Assembly: GCA_036495225.1 (NCBI GenBank)
Contig: DASXNG010000112.1
Span: forward strand, 1 to 25,014
Direction of reading: 5' to 3'
From: Galbitalea sp036495225
GTDB taxonomy: Bacteria > Actinomycetota > Actinomycetes > Actinomycetales > Microbacteriaceae
DNA length: 25,014 nt
Positions within the stretch are counted from its first letter, which is position 1. Each line of letters starts with the position of its first letter. The position numbers and the translations under genes are program-made. Under the pieces are notes generated by a model. The model was given only the letters and a program-made list of their open reading frames with translations. It did not search any database and was not told where the DNA came from. This document shows positions 1 through 7,545 of this stretch, one piece after another.

Positions 1-2
1 CC

Positions 3-146
3 GACCTTCTCGTCGGCGGCAACTGGATCGAGATCTCCCTCTCGACCGGGGATGATCTGGATGGCCTCCCTCCTGAGTCGGTCAAGACCGATACTGCGCT
101 CGCCACGCTCGTGCAGGATGTCGAAAAGAACCTGCGCGGCGATTAG
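3..146 (+). CDS. C-terminal fragment of an unidentified protein
   Basis: An open frame enters from the left edge and ends at the TAG at 144-146, leaving 47 C-terminal residues (DLLVGGNWIEIS... KNLRGD). No domain is recognisable. The hydrophobic 'LLVGGNWIEISL' strand followed by an Asp/Pro turn and a helical tail resembles in outline the C-terminal ends of the two lipoproteins further right, which also finish with a strand and a helix, but the match is too short to claim homology. The gene is convergent with the methyltransferase whose stop lies at 178. The codon use fits the neighbours. Function cannot be assigned. Confidence 0.6.
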   Translation, partial: DLLVGGNWIEISLSTGDDLDGLPPESVKTDTALATLVQDVEKNLRGD

Positions 147-177
147 GTTCGGCTCAGCCCGGGCTCGCTGCTGACCC

Positions 178-771
178 TCAGGGGCGATGGCCGACGACGG
201 TGTAGCGCTCGTCGTCGATCTCGCCACCCCACAAGACGGCGTCGTTCATCGGGAGCAGACGCGCGTCCGGCAAGACTTCGCGGGCGAGTCCCAGGCATTC
301 CGTCGCCGGGAGGCCTGCCCCGGTTTGCCAGAGTCCCTCAATGAGAACGATGGTTCCGTCGCTGGGGACCCTCGACACCCAGTCGTGCAACGCCGCGCGC
401 GGATCGGACATCGCCCACAGCACATGCCGAACGACGATGGCATCAAATCCGGTGAGCTTCGGATCGAGCGCGCTTGCGTCACCGTGCACGAAATCGACGA
501 CAACACCCGCAGACGTTGCCTTGGCACGGGCGAGTTCGAGCATCCGCTCGGAAAAATCGACGCCGGTGACCTCGAAACCGTCTAGCCCCAGGAGAACAGC
601 GAGTGTGCCCGTGCCGCAACCGATGTCGAGAATACGAGCCGGCGGCCCGGGAAGTTGGCTGCCGAGCCACTCCCGCCACGCGCTCCGCGTGGCGGGGTCG
701 GCGAGGCCGTGGTCAGGCTCATCGTCGAAGCGGGCTGCCGCAGCATCCCACACTTCGGCGTCACCCGGCAT
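178..771 (-). CDS. class I SAM-dependent methyltransferase
   Basis: A 197-residue protein with the Rossmann-type methyltransferase fold. Motif I is ILDIGCGTGTL at residues 47-57, the acidic residue ending strand 2 is in TGVDFSERML (D72), and an acidic GDAS at 97-100 fits motif III. It is probably a methyltransferase 11/25-type enzyme acting on a small molecule; the substrate cannot be read from the sequence. I chose the ATG at 771 because it lies two bases after the htpX stop and begins just before the conserved WDAAAARFDDEPDHGL segment seen in such enzymes; longer frames run into htpX. It is the last gene of the lemA-htpX-methyltransferase group and is probably co-transcribed with htpX. No clear Shine-Dalgarno is visible. 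Confidence 0.85.
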   Translation of the reverse strand: MPGDAEVWDAAAARFDDEPDHGLADPATRSAWREWLGSQLPGPPARILDIGCGTGTLAVLLGLDGFEVTGVDFSERMLELARAKATSAGVVVDFVHGDASALDPKLTGFDAIVVRHVLWAMSDPRAALHDWVSRVPSDGTIVLIEGLWQTGAGLPATECLGLAREVLPDARLLPMNDAVLWGGEIDDERYTVVGHRP

Positions 772-773
772 AG

Positions 774-1670
774 CTAGAAGCTCGACCCGATCTTCTCGAG
801 TCGCGCGATGCGGTCGGGAATCGGCGGGTGCGTGCCGAAGATCTTCGCGATGAAGCCGGGCTTGTTCGGGTCGGCGATCCACATGTGGGCCATGCTCGAA
901 TTTTGACGAGCCACCGGCCGACCATACTGCCCGAGTTTGGCAAGCGCGCTCTCGAGCTCAGGGGGGTTGCGCGTGATCATCGCGCTCGAGGCATCGGCGA
1001 GATACTCACGCTGCCGAGAAATTGCCGCCTGGATGACTGCGGCAAGGAGCGGCGAGATGACGAGGGCAACGAGACCGATGATCACGACGATGGGGTTGTT
1101 GCCGCCGTTGTTGTTGTTGCGGTTGTTGCCGCCGAAGAAGCTCAATCGCAGAGCGATATCGGCGATGATTCCGATGGCGACAACCAAACCGAATACCAGG
1201 GTGGACACCCGGATGTCGTAGTTCTGCACGTGGCCCATCTCGTGCGCCATGACGCCCTCGAGCTCCGAGTCATCCATCAGATCGAGGATGCCCGTGGTGG
1301 CCGCGACCGATGCGTGCTTCGGGTCGCGCCCGGTCGAGAACGCGTTCGGCGCCGGGTCGTTGATGATGTAGACCTTCGGCATCGGCAGACCCGTCGTGAT
1401 GGACAGGTTTTCGACGATGTTGTACAGCCGCGGGTTATCCGCCTTCTGGATCTGCTGCGCACCCGTGATCGCGAGGGCCTGGCTGCTTGCTGCGAAGTAT
1501 TGGATGAGCGCGTAGAGCGCTGCCCCGATGATCACCGCGATCGTGATCGTCCAGTTGCCCCGCTGTCCCCAGATCAGGTTGACGGCGTAGCCAACCGCAG
1601 CGAGGATCACCAGAAACAGCAGGATGATGAAGACTGTGTTCCGCTTATTGGCGGCTATGGCGCGATACAT
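774..1670 (-). CDS. htpX: HtpX family membrane zinc metalloprotease (M48)
   Basis: A 298-residue protein of the usual HtpX length. HtpX is a membrane endopeptidase that degrades damaged membrane proteins. Two N-terminal membrane segments lie at about 13-33 and 41-60. The zinc motif HEMGH is at 143-147, the third ligand is E222 in RQREYLADA, and a membrane-embedded pair of hydrophobic stretches (about 155-175 and 193-215) flanks an Asn/Gly-rich loop at 180-193. The C-terminus has the family motif GTHPPIPDRIARL (279-291). The ATG at 1670 is preceded by a purine-rich GAGGGAGCAG Shine-Dalgarno-like stretch. It follows lemA with an 85-base gap that contains a palindromic repeat. LemA and HtpX genes are frequently adjacent in bacteria, which supports both calls. 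Confidence 0.95.
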   Translation of the reverse strand: MYRAIAANKRNTVFIILLFLVILAAVGYAVNLIWGQRGNWTITIAVIIGAALYALIQYFAASSQALAITGAQQIQKADNPRLYNIVENLSITTGLPMPKVYIINDPAPNAFSTGRDPKHASVAATTGILDLMDDSELEGVMAHEMGHVQNYDIRVSTLVFGLVVAIGIIADIALRLSFFGGNNRNNNNGGNNPIVVIIGLVALVISPLLAAVIQAAISRQREYLADASSAMITRNPPELESALAKLGQYGRPVARQNSSMAHMWIADPNKPGFIAKIFGTHPPIPDRIARLEKIGSSF

Positions 1671-1681
1671 CTGCTCCCTCG

Positions 1682-1722
1682 GGTTTCGATACGCGAACTC
1701 CTACGGAGCCCGCTACTCAACC
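1682..1722 (-). repeat. palindromic intergenic repeat, copy 1 (single)
   Basis: Read on the minus strand this 41-base element begins GGTTGAGTAGCGGGCTCC and ends GCGTATCGAAACC. Inside, GCGGGCTCC and GGAGTTCGC can pair over nine positions (two of them G-U) around a GTA loop. It lies between lemA and htpX and its tail ends a few bases before the htpX Shine-Dalgarno, so it would be in the htpX mRNA leader if the two genes are co-transcribed. It shares head and tail with copies at 17103, 17160, 19886, 20194, 24042 and 24117. Confidence 0.85.
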
Positions 1723-1755
1723 TTGATTTCACTGTCCTTTCAGATCTTTTGAGAA

Positions 1756-2319
1756 TCAAAACTGCACGCGCGGCGGTTCTGCGACCGCCGCAGCATCCGG
1801 CACGTCGAAGAAGTCGCGCACCGCGAAACCGAGGCGCTTGGCGAACGCGTTGTTCGGGAACACCTTGATCTTGGTGTTGAAGTCGCGAACCCCGCCGTTG
1901 TAGAACCGACGCGCAGCCTGAATCTTGTCCTCGGTGTCGACCAGTTCGGCCTGCAGCTGGAGGAAGTTCTGGCTCGCCTGCAGCTGCGGATAGGCCTCAG
2001 CCACGGCGAAGATGCTCTTGAGCGCACCCTGCATCTGGTTTTCGGCCGCAGAAGCCGCGGCCGGAGTCGTTGCGTTGATCGTGGCGGCGCGCGCGGCCGT
2101 GACGGCCTCAAAGACACCGCGCTCGTGAGCGGCATAACCCTTCACCGATTCGATGAGGTTCGGAATCAGGTCAGCTCGACGTTTGAGCTGAACGGTGATG
2201 TCGCTCCACGCCTCATCAACTCGAACGTTGAGGGTGACGAGGGAGTTGTACGTCGCCCACAGGTAGATACCGATGATGACGACGATCAGCACGACAATGC
2301 CGACGATGAGGAGGGTCAT
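1756..2319 (-). CDS. lemA: LemA family membrane-anchored protein
   Basis: With the ATG at 2319 the protein has 187 residues, normal for LemA. It starts with a single hydrophobic helix (TLLIVGIVVLIVVIIGIYLWA) followed directly by the family signature YNSLVTLNVRVDEAWSDITVQLKRRADLIPNLIESVKGY. The remainder is the helical LemA domain, including FNTKIKVFPNN near the C-terminus. The biochemical role of LemA is not established; its gene commonly neighbours htpX, as here. In-frame starts exist upstream (ATG at 2355 and a TTG at 2361), but they would add a charged stretch before the membrane helix. The 2319 start is also favoured by a TATAGT hexamer seven bases ahead of it, consistent with a leaderless mRNA. 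The gene is divergent from tetR across about 100 bases. Confidence 0.9.
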   Translation of the reverse strand: MTLLIVGIVVLIVVIIGIYLWATYNSLVTLNVRVDEAWSDITVQLKRRADLIPNLIESVKGYAAHERGVFEAVTAARAATINATTPAAASAAENQMQGALKSIFAVAEAYPQLQASQNFLQLQAELVDTEDKIQAARRFYNGGVRDFNTKIKVFPNNAFAKRLGFAVRDFFDVPDAAAVAEPPRVQF

Positions 2320-2326
2320 GGAAAGA

Positions 2327-2332
2327 ACTATA
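2327..2332 (-). promoter_or_regulatory. candidate -10 (TATAGT) for leaderless lemA
   Basis: On the minus strand TATAGT is followed by seven bases and then the lemA ATG at 2319, placing the transcript start at or next to the start codon. No convincing -35 hexamer was seen at standard spacing. Confidence 0.5.
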
Positions 2333-2407
2333 GGGGACTCGATGGTGCCCCCCATGGGCAAAGTGGCAACCTCACAGCGAACGTGGTGCGGGTGCTCTGC
2401 AGACGCT

Positions 2408-2413
2408 TAGGCT
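2408..2413 (+). promoter_or_regulatory. candidate -10 (TAGGCT) for leaderless tetR
   Basis: TAGGCT, then six bases, then the GTG start at 2420. The TAnnnT hexamer plus six or seven bases plus start codon recurs at several other genes in this window and is typical of leaderless actinobacterial mRNAs. No strong -35 was identified. Confidence 0.5.
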
Positions 2414-2419
2414 CGGCTC

Positions 2420-3061
2420 GTGGACATTTCGGAGGCGCCCGAGCCGCTTGCGGTTCCCCGCGGTCGCAGGCGCACCTCTCCCACGGGGGAGGGAGCACGG
2501 GATCTCATCGTTGAGGCGGCTCGTCTCGAGTTCAGTCAGAACGGGTACGACGCGACATCCTTCCGTGCGGTAGCGCGACGGGCGGGCGTCGACGCTGCCC
2601 TGGTGCACCACTATTTCGACGAGAAAGCCGACCTCTTCGCGGCCACCATCGACGTGCCGATTCGTCCAGATCGTGTCGTGGCTGAAATCCTTCGCGGACC
2701 GCGCGACGCCGTCGGCACAAGCATCGTGCGAACGATCCTCTCCCAGCTCGACCAACCGATCGCTCGAGACGCCATCATCGCCATGATCCGCACGGCGCTT
2801 GGCCATGAATTCGCGGCCCGCATGCTAAGGCAGTTTCTGGTGCGTGAGGTGCTCGGCAAGATTGCGGCGGAGCTGCGCGTGGATGACGCAGAGCTGCGGG
2901 CTAGCTTCGCCGCCTCGCAGGTGGTTGGCCTCATCATGGCGCGCTACGGCATCCGTCTGGGGCCGCTCGCTGACGCCCCCAATGACGAGATTGTCGCTCG
3001 CGTCGGCCCTGTCGTTCAGTGGTACCTGGTCGGCGATCGGATGATGCCTCCGGGCGCTTGA
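2420..3061 (+). CDS. TetR/AcrR family transcriptional regulator
   Basis: A 213-residue regulator. The N-terminal TetR DNA-binding domain follows a short basic tail (PRGRRRTSP): helix 1 at about 25-41, then the helix-turn-helix TSFRAVARRAGVDAALVHHYFDEKADLF (46-73), including the HHYF signature. The ligand domain has the form ending in QVVGLIMARYGIRLGPLADAPNDEIVARVGPVVQWYL, reminiscent of the common actinobacterial TetR C-terminal type. The GTG start at 2420 is chosen because a TAGGCT hexamer lies six bases upstream. It sits 35 bases before the ABC ATPase gene in the same direction, so it most likely controls that exporter. Whether it also affects divergent lemA is unknown. Confidence 0.92.
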   Translation: MDISEAPEPLAVPRGRRRTSPTGEGARDLIVEAARLEFSQNGYDATSFRAVARRAGVDAALVHHYFDEKADLFAATIDVPIRPDRVVAEILRGPRDAVGTSIVRTILSQLDQPIARDAIIAMIRTALGHEFAARMLRQFLVREVLGKIAAELRVDDAELRASFAASQVVGLIMARYGIRLGPLADAPNDEIVARVGPVVQWYLVGDRMMPPGA

Positions 3062-3096
3062 CTCACGGTCGTCAACTCACAATAATTCGTCACGTG

Positions 3097-3849
3097 ATGA
3101 ATTCCGCGGAACCAGCGGTGGTAACCGACAACCTGCGGGTACACCGCGGCAAGATAGACGCTCTGCACGACCTCACCATCGCCGTACCTCGGGGTCAGGT
3201 TGTCGGACTTCTCGGCCCGAGCGGCAGCGGCAAATCGACGCTCATGCGCTCGATCGTCGGCTCCCAAATCATCGCGGGCGGCACTATCACGGTGCTCGGC
3301 ACCCCCGCGGGTTCGCCCGCCCTGCGCAAGCGCGTCGGCTACGTCACACAGTCCCCGAGCGTCTACGAAGACCTGAGCGTCGCCCAGAACGTTCGCTACT
3401 TCGCCAGTGTGATCGGTGCGCCGCGCGGCGACGTCGATCGAGTCATCACCGAGGTCGACCTCGTACCCCAGGCAGCCCAGCTTGTCGGCAACCTCAGCGG
3501 TGGCCAGCGCAGCCGTGTTTCCCTCGCAGTCGCGTTACTCGGAGCGCCCGAGCTACTCGTGCTTGATGAACCAACCGTCGGTCTGGATCCGGTGCTGCGG
3601 CACAGCCTGTGGGAGCTCTTCGCGCGACTCGCCCAAGGCGGCGTGAGCCTTCTGGTGAGCAGTCACGTCATGGATGAGGCACGGCGATGCGACCGCATAC
3701 TGCTGCTCCACGAGGGCACGCTGCTCGCAGACGTGACACCGGCCGAGTTGCTAGAACAGACCGGCACGACGGATGCGGATGACGCGTTCCTGACGCTGAT
3801 CGCTCGCTCACGGCCTCCCGGCTCACGAGAGAACGGGAACGCGGCATGA
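3097..3849 (+). CDS. ABC transporter ATP-binding protein (ABC-2 exporter type)
   Basis: A 250-residue nucleotide-binding subunit. Walker A is GPSGSGKST (40-48), the Q-loop glutamine is in GYVTQ (Q85), the signature is LSGGQ (133-137), Walker B is LLVLDEP (153-159), and the switch histidine is in LLVSSHVMDEA. The C-terminal part is the short extension common in DrrA/CcmA-like exporters. The downstream gene encodes its ABC-2 permease and overlaps it by four bases (ATGA at 3846-3849). Start choice is uncertain: ATG 3097 is used here, but GTG 3094 immediately before it is also possible, and an AATAAT hexamer at 3081-3086 lies seven bases ahead of that GTG. One leucine codon (L147, bases 3535-3537) is the rare TTA. 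Substrate is unknown; TetR linkage suggests a drug or lipid-like compound. Confidence 0.93.
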   Translation: MNSAEPAVVTDNLRVHRGKIDALHDLTIAVPRGQVVGLLGPSGSGKSTLMRSIVGSQIIAGGTITVLGTPAGSPALRKRVGYVTQSPSVYEDLSVAQNVRYFASVIGAPRGDVDRVITEVDLVPQAAQLVGNLSGGQRSRVSLAVALLGAPELLVLDEPTVGLDPVLRHSLWELFARLAQGGVSLLVSSHVMDEARRCDRILLLHEGTLLADVTPAELLEQTGTTDADDAFLTLIARSRPPGSRENGNAA

Positions 3850-4580
3850 ACCCGCGACTGACGTTCGCCACCACTGGTCGCGTGCTCACCCAGATTCGAC
3901 ACGACCCGCGCACGATCGGCTTGCTGCTGTTGGTGCCGAGCCTGCTCATCGGCCTGATGGCCTGGATTTTCGTCAACACGAACGAGTTCCAGGTCATCGC
4001 CCCGTCGTTGCTCGCACTGTTCCCCTTCATCATCATGTTCCTCATCACGAGCATCACCACCCTCCGCGAGCGTCGCTCCGGAACGCTGGAGCGACTGATG
4101 ACCATGCCGCTCGGCAAATTCGACTTCATCGTCGGTTACACGCTCGCATTCGGTGCGCTCGCCATCATCCAGTCGCTCATCGCCGTCGGGTACGCGGTGT
4201 GGATCTGCGGCCTCACCGTGAGCGGCAGCCCGTGGCTGCTCATCCTCGTCGCCGTGGTCAACGCGATCCTCGGCACCACCCTTGGCCTGTTCTCGAGCGC
4301 GTTTGCTCGTACCGAGTTCCAGGTCATCCAGTTCATGCCGGCGCTCGTGTTCCCGCAGATCCTGCTCGGCGGTATCTTCATTCCCCGCGACCAAATGCCC
4401 GACTTCCTCTACACCGTCTCAAACTGGCTGCCGCTGTCCCACTCGATCGAGGCGCTGCAGGATGTCACGACCGAGGCGAACGCGACCGCGGACGTACTCC
4501 GCGAGGTTGGCATCGTCGCCATCTTCGCCGTTGCGTTTGTCGTGCTCGGGTCGATCACGCTGCGGCGCAAATCCAGCTAG
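3846..4580 (+). CDS. ABC-2 type exporter permease
   Basis: A 244-residue integral membrane subunit with six hydrophobic segments, the normal count for DrrB-like ABC-2 permeases: about 24-43, 55-75, 100-125, 132-152, 165-182 and 220-238. The cytoplasmic loop TLRERRSGTLERLMTMPLGKFDFIVGY (residues 74-100) is the characteristic ABC-2 motif after helix 2, and PALVFPQILLGGIFIPRDQMPDFLYTVSNWLPLSHSIEAL is the conserved segment before the last helix. The start codon overlaps the ATPase stop, implying translational coupling and fixed stoichiometry. It works with the preceding ATPase to pump an unidentified substrate out of the cytoplasm. Confidence 0.93.
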   Translation: MNPRLTFATTGRVLTQIRHDPRTIGLLLLVPSLLIGLMAWIFVNTNEFQVIAPSLLALFPFIIMFLITSITTLRERRSGTLERLMTMPLGKFDFIVGYTLAFGALAIIQSLIAVGYAVWICGLTVSGSPWLLILVAVVNAILGTTLGLFSSAFARTEFQVIQFMPALVFPQILLGGIFIPRDQMPDFLYTVSNWLPLSHSIEALQDVTTEANATADVLREVGIVAIFAVAFVVLGSITLRRKSS

Positions 4581-4624
4581 CGCCCGTTACCAAAAAGTTC
4601 CTCACTGTTTGGCCACCCAACCAC

Positions 4625-4630
4625 TACGGT
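4625..4630 (+). promoter_or_regulatory. candidate -10 (TACGGT) for leaderless lipoprotein gene
   Basis: TACGGT is followed by six bases (gtagcc) and the ATG at 4637. The lipoprotein gene therefore probably has its own promoter in the 56-base gap after the ABC permease rather than depending only on read-through. Confidence 0.5.
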
Positions 4631-4636
4631 GTAGCC

Positions 4637-5770
4637 ATGTGGAATAGGTCCCGACTGTCCCAGGGTTTCGCCGTCGCGCTGCTCGCCGCCGTAGTCCTCG
4701 GCCTGAGCGCGTGCGCACCTGCCACTCCGACGCCGACCACCACCCCAACGACCGCCGCTGCGGCGCCGTCGGTTACGCCAACGCCCTCTGCCGCCGCACT
4801 CACACCCCCATCGGTGCGACTACCGCTGACCTGCGACCAGGTGGCACCGCAGGCGCAGCTGACCTCCGCGCTCGGAACTCCCGTGCAGTCGGGAGCTGAG
4901 TTCGTGACATCCGATCTCGAGCCTTACGCCTTCCAACAGGATGGCGCGCTCTACTGCTATTTCGTTGCAACGAAGGCCGGCAGCGAGACGGAATACGAAC
5001 TTCTCGCCATGCCGGACATCGCGCCGGCACGGTGGGCGGCCGACAAAGCTGCCCTACAGGAGGGCGTGAGCCAGCCGAGCCCATTCGGCGCGAACTCCTA
5101 CCTGAACTGCGAGTCGAGTCCCAAAGACCTGAAGTGCAATCTCGACATGCTGATCGGCACCACGTGGCTCAGCATCCAGAACTTCTCGGACGCCGTGCCG
5201 ACCTCGCTAACACTGGGCCAGGCGCTTGCACGATTTAAGCCCCTGCTGCAGTCGGCCGTCTCGGCAGTTCAGGGTGCGACCGTCGCCGAACCACTCTGGG
5301 CGGACCCGAACGCCTCGGCCGTCAACATCCCTGCTGATCAGGTCGCGTTCGACAAGGCGATTTCGACCTCCATCGGCGCGAAGTTCAGCACCCAGGTCTA
5401 CGCGCCCGACATCGACGCGATCGGCACGGAGTCTGAGGCCGAGTATCCGGTGGCCTTCCAGTTCTTCGGCGGCGCCGCGGGAAATGACACCGTCACGATC
5501 GGTGTGCTGCCACAGGGCGGGTGGGCGTGGTCGGACATTCAGAGCAAGGCGTCCTCGCTCGCTGGCTACGCGTCGATCGCGGGCATCGGCGATCAGGCCT
5601 TCAGCTACAGCGATCCGACCCCCGATGAGATGTACAAGTCCGTGATTGTCGCCACCAAGGGCGACAACCTGTTCACGATCGTGGTCGACACCAACGTCGC
5701 GTCCTCGGGGGCGGGCGTGGGAGCCATTTCCACAAAGGCCGCTTCCGCGGTTTCCGCGCTCATCAACTAG
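4637..5770 (+). CDS. secreted lipoprotein with two related domains (paralogue 1)
   Basis: A 377-residue predicted lipoprotein of unknown function. A basic N-terminus and hydrophobic stretch lead to the lipobox LSAC with Cys26 as the acylated residue, followed by a Thr/Pro/Ala-rich linker (27-60). Domain 1 (about 61-222) starts LPLTCDQVAP and has four cysteines (66, 107, 158, 167), probably two disulfides outside the cell. Domain 2 (about 229-377) has the same layout, with VLPQGGWAWSDIQSKA matching the LLAMPDIAPARWAADKAA region of domain 1, but no cysteine at all. The next gene is a paralogue. I do not recognise a named family; a solute-binding, surface or cell-wall role is possible but not shown. 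The ATG at 4637 is fixed by the signal peptide and a TACGGT hexamer six bases upstream. Confidence 0.85.
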   Translation: MWNRSRLSQGFAVALLAAVVLGLSACAPATPTPTTTPTTAAAAPSVTPTPSAAALTPPSVRLPLTCDQVAPQAQLTSALGTPVQSGAEFVTSDLEPYAFQQDGALYCYFVATKAGSETEYELLAMPDIAPARWAADKAALQEGVSQPSPFGANSYLNCESSPKDLKCNLDMLIGTTWLSIQNFSDAVPTSLTLGQALARFKPLLQSAVSAVQGATVAEPLWADPNASAVNIPADQVAFDKAISTSIGAKFSTQVYAPDIDAIGTESEAEYPVAFQFFGGAAGNDTVTIGVLPQGGWAWSDIQSKASSLAGYASIAGIGDQAFSYSDPTPDEMYKSVIVATKGDNLFTIVVDTNVASSGAGVGAISTKAASAVSALIN

Positions 5771-5795
5771 GGCACCAACTTCAACAGGGATGTCG

Positions 5796-6977
5796 ATGAC
5801 CAGAGTCGCCCGAGCACGCGCCGTCACCCTGAGGGTTGCGGCAGCCACCGTGATTGCCCTGTCGGGAATGGCGCTGTCGGGATGCGCGGCCCCCACCACG
5901 GAGTCTCACAACGGGGCGGGAGCGCACTCCCCCAGTGCGGCAGCGTCGATGACAGCTACGCCAACACCAACCCCGACGCCGCTCGCGCCCCCGGCCGCGC
6001 GCTTCCCCCTGACGTGCGATCAGCTTGCGCCGGCCGCAACCATTACAAGCCTGCTCGGCGCCGGCGCGATCCCGGGCAATCCCGTGACCGGCGACACGGG
6101 AGGCATCGACCTGGCCGAGTTCTCGCTAGTGCAGGACGGCGGCATCTGGTGTGCGTGGACGAATAACGCGACAAAAGACCTGCTTGACACGACCCACCTC
6201 AGCATCCACATCGTTCCCGATGTGACTGCCGCCACCTGGGCCCAGTTCACACCACTCGAGGATGGTCTCGTCACGACCGACTTCCCCGGTGACTCGTTCA
6301 CCGAGTGCGAGGGATCAAATCACACGCCGGCGTACTGCAGCGTCAACACCCTGATCGGCACCACGTGGGTGGCGATCGAAGCGTCCGTCGAGGGGCTGCA
6401 CACGTCTGGTACCGCTGCGTCGCTGGCGCACTTCAAGCCGGAGTTCTCTCATGTGATCTCGGCGGTCCAGTCGGCGACCGAGACGCAGCCCGCGTGGAGC
6501 GACCCCAAGGCGCCGGCGCCGAAGGCGTGCACCTCCACGCTGACCGCCACACAGTTGGCAGCGCTCCTTCCCGGCGCGAAGGTCCAGGGCGGCTACGGCG
6601 CGCCAGATGCACAGGCCGGTGTCGTCTGGGGTCCAAATCCCTCGACGAAGATGTCGTCGTGCGAGTGGGACCTCGTCAAGGGCGGCTCGGATAATTTCGT
6701 GGACGTTGAGCTGCTGCCATCCGGAGTTTGGGCTTGGCCGCAACTGAGCGCGTATGCCGCGCAGCAGCCGCAGCACGCGGTGCTCAGCGGCCTGGCAGAT
6801 CGGGCGATGTCTTTTGTCGTGCCGTTCCAGGGCGGAGCAACCCAGGTCGTGGTTGCGACCTCCGGGGAGTACCTCATGCTCATCGAGGTTTCCGCGCAGA
6901 GCGCCAGTGCCGCACAGGCACTCGCGATCGCGAAGTCGGTGACCGGCGATCTGTCCGCGGTTCTCGCACAGCCCTAG
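5796..6977 (+). CDS. secreted lipoprotein with two related domains (paralogue 2)
   Basis: A 393-residue predicted lipoprotein of unknown function and paralogue of the gene before it. The signal peptide ends in the lipobox LSGC (Cys30) and is followed by a Ser/Thr/Pro-rich linker to about residue 68. Domain 1 begins FPLTCDQLAP, shares LIGTTW, the FKP...SAVQSAT segment and the four-cysteine pattern (74, 119, 171, 181) with paralogue 1. Domain 2 (about 243-393) keeps two cysteines (245 and 289), with LLPSGVWAWPQLSAYAA matching LPQGGWAWSDIQSKA of the neighbour. The start at 5796 is preferred over the ATG at 5790 because AGGGA (5786-5790) is five bases before it. The 25-base gap after paralogue 1 suggests co-transcription. 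Confidence 0.85.
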   Translation: MTRVARARAVTLRVAAATVIALSGMALSGCAAPTTESHNGAGAHSPSAAASMTATPTPTPTPLAPPAARFPLTCDQLAPAATITSLLGAGAIPGNPVTGDTGGIDLAEFSLVQDGGIWCAWTNNATKDLLDTTHLSIHIVPDVTAATWAQFTPLEDGLVTTDFPGDSFTECEGSNHTPAYCSVNTLIGTTWVAIEASVEGLHTSGTAASLAHFKPEFSHVISAVQSATETQPAWSDPKAPAPKACTSTLTATQLAALLPGAKVQGGYGAPDAQAGVVWGPNPSTKMSSCEWDLVKGGSDNFVDVELLPSGVWAWPQLSAYAAQQPQHAVLSGLADRAMSFVVPFQGGATQVVVATSGEYLMLIEVSAQSASAAQALAIAKSVTGDLSAVLAQP

Positions 6978-7014
6978 CGCGGCTCGCCCCGACGCTACTG
7001 GCAGGATTGAAGAC

Positions 7015-7545
7015 ATGTCTGCAGAAAGCGTCGCCCAGCTCGTCTCCGATCTCACTGCAGTCGCAGCGGACTTTCCGAAGCCGGGAATCACGTTTCGCGA
7101 CCTCACACCCGTCTTCGCCGACGGTCACGCGTTGCGTCAGGTGACGGATGCTCTCGCGGAACCCTTCGCGGGACGCATCGACGCGGTCGCCGGCGTCGAG
7201 GCACGCGGCTTCGTTCTGGCGGCGGCCGCCGCCTATGCGCTCGAAATCGGCGTGCTCATCATCCGCAAGCCCGGCAAGCTGCCTCGTCACGTTCTGTCGC
7301 AGAGCTACGACCTCGAGTACGGCAGCGCGACACTCGAGATCCAGCCCGACACCCTTCCGGCCGGCTCACGCATCCTCGTGCTCGACGACGTGCTCGCCAC
7401 GGGTGGCACTCTCGGAGCATCGACCAGCCTCATCGAGAGCGCCGGGTGGACCGTCGAGGGCGTGAGCGTCGTACTAGAGCTGACCGACCTTGGAGGTCGC
7501 GCGGCGTTGCCGGGCCGGGACATCCGTTCTCTGCTGCGGGTCTAG
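7015..7545 (+). CDS. apt: adenine phosphoribosyltransferase
   Basis: A 176-residue purine salvage enzyme that converts adenine and PRPP to AMP in the cytoplasm; the length is standard. The APT-specific start PKPGITFRDLTPVFAD is at 21-36, GVEARGFVLAAAAAYAL at 60-76, and the PRPP-binding motif VLDDVLATGGTL at 122-133. RKPGKLP (84-90) is the usual flexible-loop region. ATG 7015 is preceded by AGGA (7003-7006) at eight bases. It follows the lipoprotein gene by 37 bases. Its TAG stop shares the tetramer CTAG (7542-7545) with the stop of the convergent DUF202 gene. Confidence 0.96.
   Translation: MSAESVAQLVSDLTAVAADFPKPGITFRDLTPVFADGHALRQVTDALAEPFAGRIDAVAGVEARGFVLAAAAAYALEIGVLIIRKPGKLPRHVLSQSYDLEYGSATLEIQPDTLPAGSRILVLDDVLATGGTLGASTSLIESAGWTVEGVSVVLELTDLGGRAALPGRDIRSLLRV

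Noticed and set aside
156..165. Perfect palindrome AGCCCGGGCT after the first partial gene
   Set aside because: It has no loop and no T-run, and ten-base palindromes are common in GC-rich DNA.
828..1868. A 346-codon open frame opposite htpX
   Set aside because: An antisense shadow of htpX, with no family features and extending across the intergenic repeat.
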